A stretch of 64,000 nt of DNA, taken from Sipunculus nudus. Taxonomy: Eukaryota; Annelida; Sipuncula; Golfingiida; Sipunculidae. The notes under the pieces were generated by a model that was given only the letters and a program-made list of their open reading frames with translations, made no database searches and was not told the DNA's origin. Below are positions 56,700 to 64,000 of this stretch, piece after piece; within the stretch, counting starts at the first letter, position 1, and each line of letters begins with the position of its first letter. The stretch covers positions 67,472,056-67,536,055 of the forward strand of contig CM049310.1 in NCBI GenBank assembly GCA_026874595.1, read 5' to 3'. A program made the translations under genes and the position numbers.

Positions 56700-56900
56700 G
56701 TATTTTTTTGCTTCCTAATTTTTTTTTTTTTTTTGCTTCCTAATTTTTTTTTTTTTTTTTTTGCTTCCTAAACTTTTTTTTGCTTCCTAATTTTTTTTTT
56801 TTTTTTGCTTCCTAAAATTTTATTTTGCGAAATTTTATGTCGATATCTCGAGATGTTATCTCGAGATCTCGAGATGTTATCCCGAGATCTTGAGATAAAT
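56700..56900 (+). repeat. T-tract/GCTTCCTAA repeat and TCTCGAGA palindromes
   Basis: About five units of a T-run plus GCTTCCTAA lie at 56,702-56,818. Next come repeated ATCTCGAGATGTTATC palindromes at 56,840-56,895. No gene. Confidence 0.85.
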
Positions 56901-56904
56901 ATTT

Positions 56905-59755
56905 TTTTTTCTGTGTTTATAAATCAGCCACCGTACTTGTCCGACAAAAAAAAAAAACACAGAATTTTGCTACATAGTTGTTTACATTTTTTTAATACAC
57001 AAATCTAATGGCCTTATACGCTGAAAGATAAAAATATGAAAGATCCATTGGCTTCTAATATCTAACATTAAATCCTGTTCTCGGATTCAAAATATTTCAG
57101 TACTTGCTATGTACATGTCAAATAAACATACACATATTTGAGAAGTAATTAAGTACTTTCCAATAATGGTCAAGCATGTTATCATGGAAGTATTATAACT
57201 GATGTATATCCCATTGCACAGGTTCACATCAGGACTGTAAGCCTTGTTTTGAATCTCACACAGATTTGAGTTGTATATGAGTGCCAGAACTGTATGAACG
57301 AGTGTTGTTTGAGATTTTCTTGCAAGTGAAGAGGAATAAGGATGGTAATATATGAACTCTTTAATAGTCAAGCCTTATAAGGTAGTAGAATATACAACAT
57401 GTTTATATAAATGATTATTTCTTGTTGTTTTAAGTTTAAAAATAACTAGGTCTCTTATGTTTGTTTTCTATACTAATTATTTGTAATATTACTCAAGGAT
57501 ATTAAGGCTTATTTCTCAATATATTTTTCCAGTCTATTGTCATTTTTTCTTTTTTAAAAATCATCTTGTAAACATACCAGCAAACTGCAATAGAAACAAA
57601 AAAAATCACGACAGGCACGGTGCCTAATGCTGAACATATTTATTTTTCTGTAATGACTGAGCAAGCAATGTCTAAACCGGAAACGCCGTACGGTCAGTAA
57701 TTATCAGTTTATTTCAAGAGTATTTATAAAATGGAATAAATTCACAAACTTAGTTAAAAAGAAATACAACCAAAGAGACTGTTGCTAAATTTTACGCTTG
57801 TTCTAATCAGCCGTGGCCGGACGAAACGATTCGTCAGAAGCTGGCCTTCTCGCAAAATTAACTCTGTCATGATCGCCACAGAACTAATGAAATTAAGCAA
57901 TTCTTACAATAACAAAGATCTGATTTGTGGAGATCGTGCGTCAGACATCGTTATTTGCAGGTTTCATTAAATAGGCCCGCGTCATTTGCTTTATATAATC
58001 ACGGTGCCACCGTGACTGTAGCCGAAAATTACAACCAGCGTTAGCGACACGATCTCCGTGAACATTTTCCCGCCAAATTAGATCATGAATGAAGTCACAT
58101 GGGGTGAATATTTACTACGAACCTCTTATTGTCTTTCCGTCTATGATATACGTGACCTTTCCGCCAATCACAATAACGTCTGCGTTGACCAGGCACTAGG
58201 CCTATTTATGCAAATCAACGTGTCACATGATTTTAATGCCAACAACGGTACGTCGGTTGCCAGTTTGAATGTCGAGAGAACTTTCGATGAATGCGACAGC
58301 GATGAGCCTCCGCCTTATTTGTTATCGAATGAGAGGCCTCACCATTTTCAATATATTGTTTTTCAGGCTGTTTCGTCCGAGTAACGTAATTTGGCAGCGG
58401 TTTCCCGGCAGTTTTTCTCCTCTCTCGCACAAGTGTACCTATCGTTCCATGTACACGAGGCACGATCAGATAATTTTTTAAGTCTAAAAATTAAACGATC
58501 GGCAACGTCGGGTAATGCCTATCATTATGGAGCGCAGCCTACTTCACCTAAAAATTTCATGTGCAAACTTCGACTTTTAAACTAGTTTTGCAATCAGAAT
58601 CCAAATAAAAATTTTAGTCTGGGCATGTACGTCTGGGCCCGGTTTTTATCTAACTGCATTAAATGCGGCGATATCCAGGATCCTGAAAACCGCCGCATTA
58701 AAAGCATCAGAATAAACTGGGGAACTTAAAACCTTTGTCGGGGAAAAATCAAAATATTGCGTTTATGACAAGGAAACCTATAGTAAATCTTCAAGTAATC
58801 TAAGGAAGAAATAGTGCTTTATTCGAATGACCACGAAATTAAGCTAAATATTATGTTTTTGTATGTAAACAAGACTCACTTTTAAAACTTTGCAACCCTG
58901 GCGCTTGAAACTGTCTCAGAATCTGAAACAATGAACTGGTTACATGCACAGGCGGCTTCCGGCCAACCGTGCATGGCTGGGGGAAACCCAGAGCAGACAT
59001 CGTTCCACGCGTAGGGTATATAGGGCAGGGCAAGACGCCCACCTCAAGCGGAAACGTTTTCTGCTGGATCTGAAACATCTTTAAATCATATTTTTTATTG
59101 TCAACAGCTCAGATATATATAGAGAGAACAAATTCTGATGGGAATTTTGGCAAAATTCAGAATATTTTCGACGAATTCGGGAAAAGTTATATCTTCTGAC
59201 CATGGGCGTTTTATCCCAGACTTGGGGCGATATGCCCATGCATGGGTTGGCATGTTACCCCGCTCTCTTCATTCATTCTTGAGCTTCCATTTATAGATAA
59301 AAACAGTGCAAATTCATTTGCCTAAAGTACTTTATTTAAGGGAAAATTACAGCCCAACTTCGAATCGAATGTTATTTTTTATGCTGAAATACTAGAAAAT
59401 GGGTTATACTTTATTTGATGAAAAATTCGTGTATATATATAATACTGGAGAAAAACAACACTGTAAATTCACTAGTCTGTTTCACAAGATGCGACCCGAT
59501 CATCAGGTGAATGTTGTTAGAATGAAGCTAACGGCGTGGTTTGAGAAGCCGAGACTTTACGAGATTACGAGATTATGCTTTGTGCGCATTGCATGGGGGG
59601 AACATTTAATGACTGACACTGTTCCTATTGTCCTCGGGGGCACTGGAACATGACAGGGCACAGAGGTTTATTGTGGTTTTAATGTTTATAATTAATACAA
59701 AGATATTTTACCAGGAAGCCTATTTAGCAAGTAAGCTGATATTTAATAGGGTCCT
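56905..59755. other. Intergenic, no gene secured
   Basis: A GC-richer patch at 57,990-58,480 has a CCAAT-type word (CCGCCAATCACAATAACG, about 58,161) and open frames of 99 and 76 codons on opposite strands with no known domain. It might be a promoter region, but nothing confirms it. The rest is AT-rich. Confidence 0.4.
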
Positions 59756-59758
<3 letters not shown>

Positions 59759-59804
<46 letters not shown>

Positions 59805-59930
59805 GTTTATTTATTTATATATATATTTATTTTTATAAATATATATACATATATATTTATTTATTCATATATATATATTTATTTATATAATATATATATA
59901 TATATATATATACATATATATGTATATGCA
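59759..59930. repeat. (TA)n microsatellite with diverged TATTTA extension
   Basis: A pure TA run at 59,759-59,796, then TATATTTATTTATATA-type variants. Tyr/Ile frames here are artefacts. Confidence 0.9.
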
Positions 59931-59934
59931 GGTG

Positions 59935-61515
59935 TATCATATCCAAGTATAACATAGTAAATCAACAATATATCTGACAAAAAATATTCACCAAAATATT
60001 ACATTCAAATATCAAGTGAACCTAGCTTTTCCATTATATATGCACAACCTCGTTTCAATTTAAAATAAAATTTATTTTTGGAAAAAAATCTAACTCCCCC
60101 CTTAATATATATTTGCCTTAAAGGGGGTAACACGCCCAGTGGGCATCTCGCCTAAACCTCGTGGGCTTTTTGCCTCAAATCACGTGATTTAATTTGACCG
60201 GCGCCTTGCTGCCACTTCTGTAATCTTCATTCGGAACAATCCATTTTAATCATTTTTAAGGTTTTATGTATCACTTATTTCAGTACTATAGTAAGTTACT
60301 GTAGATGCCATAGGAATACCCCAGGCCACATTTACAAACCCATCTATGTTGTAAGCAATACAACACATATCTTTTCGATGATACCAGACGCCGAGCAGCC
60401 GCCCTGTTGTTCGCCTCAAGATCTCAAAACACCCACCAGACGACTTGAAACAAAGTGAACGCTTGGTGGCGCCAGTTTGATGGCACATAAATAGTAAAAG
60501 GGGGTGGGCATTTTATCCCCGGGGGTGCGTCTTGCAGAGCTCTACCCTATCACCGTTTAATAGGACAATACATATATTCTTCTAATCAAACACTGTCTAA
60601 ATGGTATGTTATATGTGCATTTGATAAGAATATCTTTATTTCATTACGAATACATTTTCAGACGAAATATAAGAATTTAATTGTCATGTGGAATGCCTCC
60701 AGTTTCCTCAAATCATCTTCTAGGGCTCTCGCACAGCGTAGCGTAGTAAGAGACCACGGGAGCTAGGTTTTATCATGTGTCCCGCCACGACCGGGGGAAA
60801 CGGCACACAGCACAGATCCAGATGTTTCTCTGTTGGAAAAAAAGTTACCTTTGCATGACCATAAATCTTATATCCCTTATTATAAAAAAAGAAGGAAAAA
60901 TGCCAATGGCACTTCTGTGAATTTGATGGTGACGCCCCCCCCCCCCCCCCCCCCCCCAATCCTGCCCGTGCACCATTTATCGCTCACGACTGTATGGCAG
61001 TGTCATCGTGACCTTTGACCTCAATTGTCAAGGTGAAGGTTGTTTACGTTGGCAGGATCACTGCGTGACTGGTGACAGTCGTCTTCTGCATCAACAGTCA
61101 AGCTGAAAGTGAACTATTTTATCAGTTTACACGGCTCGGAGTAAGTCATTGTGATTTAAATATCTATGTTTCTGGTATTTGTATTACAGAACTAAAATCA
61201 AGAGAAAAATCAATCTGGAGCGACTTTACAATAGGGGAGACATTAATGTTCAATTAATAAACTGTCTACACTCCATTTCAAAACCCTTGTCCGCATGTTT
61301 TTTTCGCGAAAATTATTTTAAGAATTTTCTTTTTGAATGCCCTTTGGCCTGAAGAGGATAAACAGATATTCCGCCGATTTTGTGTAAAGTAGTTACATAT
61401 CATGAAAAACGTATTTACTCTGCGACTCAAGTGCGTTATTTATGCTGAAATACCGGGATGGTGTCTTCCCAGCACTGCTGGACGGTACATTCCTCAATGG
61501 TACACTTTCCATGTC
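59935..61515. other. Intergenic, no gene recognised
   Basis: A C-run of about 22 bases lies at 60,936-60,957. The words GGGCATTTTATCCCC (60,507) and GGGCGTTTTATCCC (59,204) hint at a low-copy repeat. TGACCTTTGACCT lies at 61,009-61,021. No coding domain was seen. Confidence 0.45.
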
Positions 61516-61519
61516 TATG

Positions 61520-61533
61520 GTTGCCGTGACAAC
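61520..61533. promoter_or_regulatory. X-box-like RFX site
   Basis: GTTGCCGTGACAAC matches the RFX X-box palindrome (GTTGCC, two bases, GGCAAC) at all but one half-site base. X-boxes drive ciliary genes in animals. It lies 2.1 kb before the candidate first coding exon at 63,625, which is far for a typical X-box. Confidence 0.3.
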
Positions 61534-62224
61534 CCAACTCCGTAGCCAATCCGATAATTGAGCTGGTAAGCCTACTAGAGTTGTGATACAAGTAATAGCG
61601 TGGAACGATCGCAGTGGTCTAGCATCAGGTTCCATTCATATTGTGGTAAACTGTCCATAATCTCAATATTATGCTTCGAATGATATTTTTAACACAAAAG
61701 TATACATGTGAGCTCGGAACCCAAACTGAAACACCATCTCCATGGACACCGGTCAATTCCTGTATCGCCAGCAAGCTAAGCGTCCTGTAAACCCTCTAGC
61801 CATTTTTTGTTCATGCTGTCATAAATTCAACAAACATGCTGAGGGATTTACAATTGTGCTGGATTTAAATGGAACATTTTATCCCTCATATTTGGTATTG
61901 TTAGAAAGTACACAAAATATGCTTACTATTAGTCTGGTTTATGTTGATTGACAGTGTACCTGTAGGCCATGAAGCGTTTTCAGAAATGACAAAAATATTT
62001 GCATGTTCTTAAGTCCTTATAATGCGACCTCAGACTTAGATGTAATGACACTCTGGCGCCAGTAATCTGGTCGTAATGCCAGAGGGTCCACATGACGCTA
62101 TATCTGTGGCTGTGTTTGGTGTTTGTAAGACAACAGTGACGTCACAAAGACGTCACAGTAATCGGTTGTGCATCACCTTCAATTGACTGACTTCATAAGT
62201 TTGACTGGATTGTTTATTATCAAT

Positions 62225-62670
62225 CTACCTTACTAATTAAAAGTTTGATACAAAAGCTCCAGAATCTGAACAACTAATACATTGATCACCATGATTCTCT
62301 GCATGCATATTCATCATGGAGTGTTTCGTCAATTCCTGAAGACTGGTGGTGCCACCTGGATTTTTTCTTGAATTTTTACGCATTTTCTTTAATTTTTTAT
62401 TTTTGACCTTCAAAGATGTGTTTGTCAGTAAGCAGGACACAAATCATTACCTTTAAACCTAGAATCTTCTAACTTGACATCCAGGGAGGTCCATTGAAAA
62501 TCTTGAAAACCTGAAATTAGATCTCTGAGATGCTCTGTTACCCATATCCTTTGAATTATGCTTCATTTGAATTGGGATACCACCTATAAAATTTGGCATT
62601 CAGGTGATAAAATTCCTTTTGTTAATGTCTTCTTAGTCTGCTGAGTGTCATGTCCCCTGGGTCACTTGTT
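62225..62670 (+). repeat. Truncated copy of the intron-3 dispersed element
   Basis: It opens at AAAAGTTTGATACAAAAGCT and contains ATTGATCACCATGATTCT, GACTGGTGGTGCCACCTG, TTCTAACTTGACATCCAGGG and GTCCCCTGGGTCACTTGTTC. The 5' portion is missing relative to 54,948-56,016. Confidence 0.75.
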
Positions 62671-62689
62671 CATGGCAGTCTTGTCAGAG

Positions 62690-63600
62690 TATTAGTTTGG
62701 CAATAATATATTGAGAATTTGATTATCACCAAATGTCAGGTCATTTTCAATTAGCTATTCAAATGCTTACATAAAAAATAACAATATTATAACAATAGAA
62801 ATATTCAGAAATAATTCAGCTGAGCACTGAGGCAACGAAGCACAATTTAGTTTACCAAATCCAGGAAAAGGAAAGTTTGATAAATAATGGAGAAAACAAT
62901 AAAGAAAACATAAGACTTTCATTTATTTATAATCTGGGACAGCACTTCTTTCACACAAATGATTAATATATACTTAACAAGGTTCATGACAAAATAAAAG
63001 CATGCAGAAATGACATGACTAATTAATATTAAACTACTTGATTTGATTTTCCTGTAAACAGTTTTATTCAAATAGAATATGAGAAACAAGTCTACATTTA
63101 TTAACATCTGTATGGTAAAAGTGTAGTGTAGGTGACCTGTCACACATTGGCTGTACTCTTACTTCATTTTTCCTCAGATGATTTCTTTTCATTATGTGAA
63201 CCTTTAATTAATTTCATGTAATATTTGTGCATGTTGATGGAATCATGAAGTAAGCTCAGTGTAGGAACAAGAAAATAAGGACTGATTTTCAGTAAGGAAA
63301 CCAGTCTTAGGCAGTCACCTATACTGCGCTTTTTACCATTTGTGTTTGGCCACTTAAATAGTAGCAAAAGAAAAAAAAAAAGTGGAATGGACTATGTTTA
63401 TTTTCATACATTTGTTTTCATGTAAATACATACATAGACACATGGATTAAAGTGCATGATTTTGCTGTATTATGTTAATTTGCTGGCATATTTTACTGTT
63501 ATGAATAATATTGATAATAGTCTGCTGGTATTTTCAGTATTGTTCCATCAATTTTTAAAAAAATGCAGATAAACACAGTGGTGTTATTCACAGTTCAGTA
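62690..63600. other. Intergenic or intronic, no gene recognised
   Basis: AT-rich sequence leading to the acceptor at 63,613. Short frames on the - strand have no recognised domain. Confidence 0.5.
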
Positions 63601-63624
63601 ACTCTTCTTGCAGGAAAACTGACA

Positions 63625-63681
63625 ATGCCTCCAAAATTCACAAGAGGTTCAGACTATGGCAGTGCAAAACAGTCAGAAAAG
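63625..63681 (+). CDS. Candidate first coding exon of an unidentified gene
   Basis: The acceptor TCTTCTTGCAG ends at 63,613. An 11-base leader GAAAACTGACA precedes ATG at 63,625. Nineteen codons (MPPKFTRGSDYGSAKQSEK) end at a consensus donor GTAAGT (63,682), phase 0. The layout, a short 5' UTR piece then a basic N-terminus, resembles the LRRIQ3 first coding exon. The protein is not recognised from so few residues, and the remaining exons must lie beyond the window. It could also be a chance combination of signals. Confidence 0.45.
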
Positions 63682-64000
63682 GTAAGTATTGTATTATACA
63701 TTGTGTCATACACCTGGTCTGAAACAGATGGTAAGTGTTGTATTAAACATTGTGTCTGTCACCAGAAATCGGTGACAATAAGTACGGTGTTTTGTATCAT
63801 AGTTTAACGAAGTTTGTTCTCTATTGATATTGACTTGAAGCGTCATCCTAAAGCATTGACAGGTCCTGATTGTATATATATATTGTGTAACCTTGTATGA
63901 AATCCCAGCGGCTATCAGCTGTTTTATCTGTGTCACGCATTGAGTGTATTACTTCTGGTATGTGGGTCGCCAAGGTGACGCTAGCAGTCAAACCAGGTCA

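Noticed and set aside
58085-58384. 99-codon open frame in a GC-richer patch
   Set aside because: It overlaps frames of similar length on the opposite strand and shows no known motif. It was kept only as a possible regulatory patch.

Overview
This window is eukaryotic nuclear DNA from an animal. It is AT-rich, gene-poor and full of introns, (TA)n tracts, diverged tandem repeats and DNA transposons. Several dispersed repeats carry phrases such as CAGCTGAG...TCCGTCCGTC and ACGCCCGTC...GGGACG...ATGGTATA, which I associate with mollusc genomes, bivalves in particular. A marine lophotrochozoan, most likely a bivalve, is my best guess, but it is inferred from repeat style only.

One gene is secure. 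LRRIQ3 (leucine-rich repeats and IQ motifs) lies on the + strand from 28,370 to 40,523. Five coding exons join in phase into an 814-residue protein with LRRs, a cap, two IQ motifs, a basic patch and a long charged coiled coil. Its introns hold three repeat arrays, including a 31-bp minisatellite that ends about 37 bp before the last exon. A second gene may begin at 63,625, where a short first coding exon has a clean acceptor, ATG and donor; the rest is beyond the window. A promoter-like GC-rich patch at 19,960-20,051 and a candidate 5' UTR donor at 22,181 could belong to LRRIQ3, but this is not shown.

Most of the rest is mobile DNA. 1-4,700: tandem repeats centred on the palindrome GGTGGCGCCACC, plus an element full of TTATTACAATA. 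5,052-6,290: a non-autonomous element with hAT-like ends and a near-perfect 8-bp target duplication. 8,175-8,488: a MITE. 9,295-13,750: a decayed hAT transposon encoding a DUF4371/ZMYM1-like transposase on the - strand, broken by a 1,052-bp TA-flanked element that itself contains a tRNA-like SINE. 17.8-24.0 kb: a perfect 97-bp direct repeat, a hairpin, a 590-bp foldback MITE and a diverged ~0.55-kb tandem duplication. 24,854-25,773: a second hAT-like non-autonomous element with a perfect 8-bp duplication. 41-45 kb: ~150-bp satellite repeats. 44.9-47.3 kb: remnants of an L1/Tx1-like LINE (+) and a CR1/Jockey-like LINE (-). 49,228-51,138: a second, deleted copy of the hAT element. 52,901-53,106: a short relative with the same ends. 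The last two show perfect 5-bp target duplications.

The most interesting pattern is a group of four non-autonomous DNA elements (about 2.4-3.1, 5.05-6.29, 9.61-10.66 and 24.85-25.77 kb). Each reiterates its own short terminal motif many times in both orientations through its ends, although the motifs differ and at least two insertion chemistries (TA versus 8 bp) are represented.
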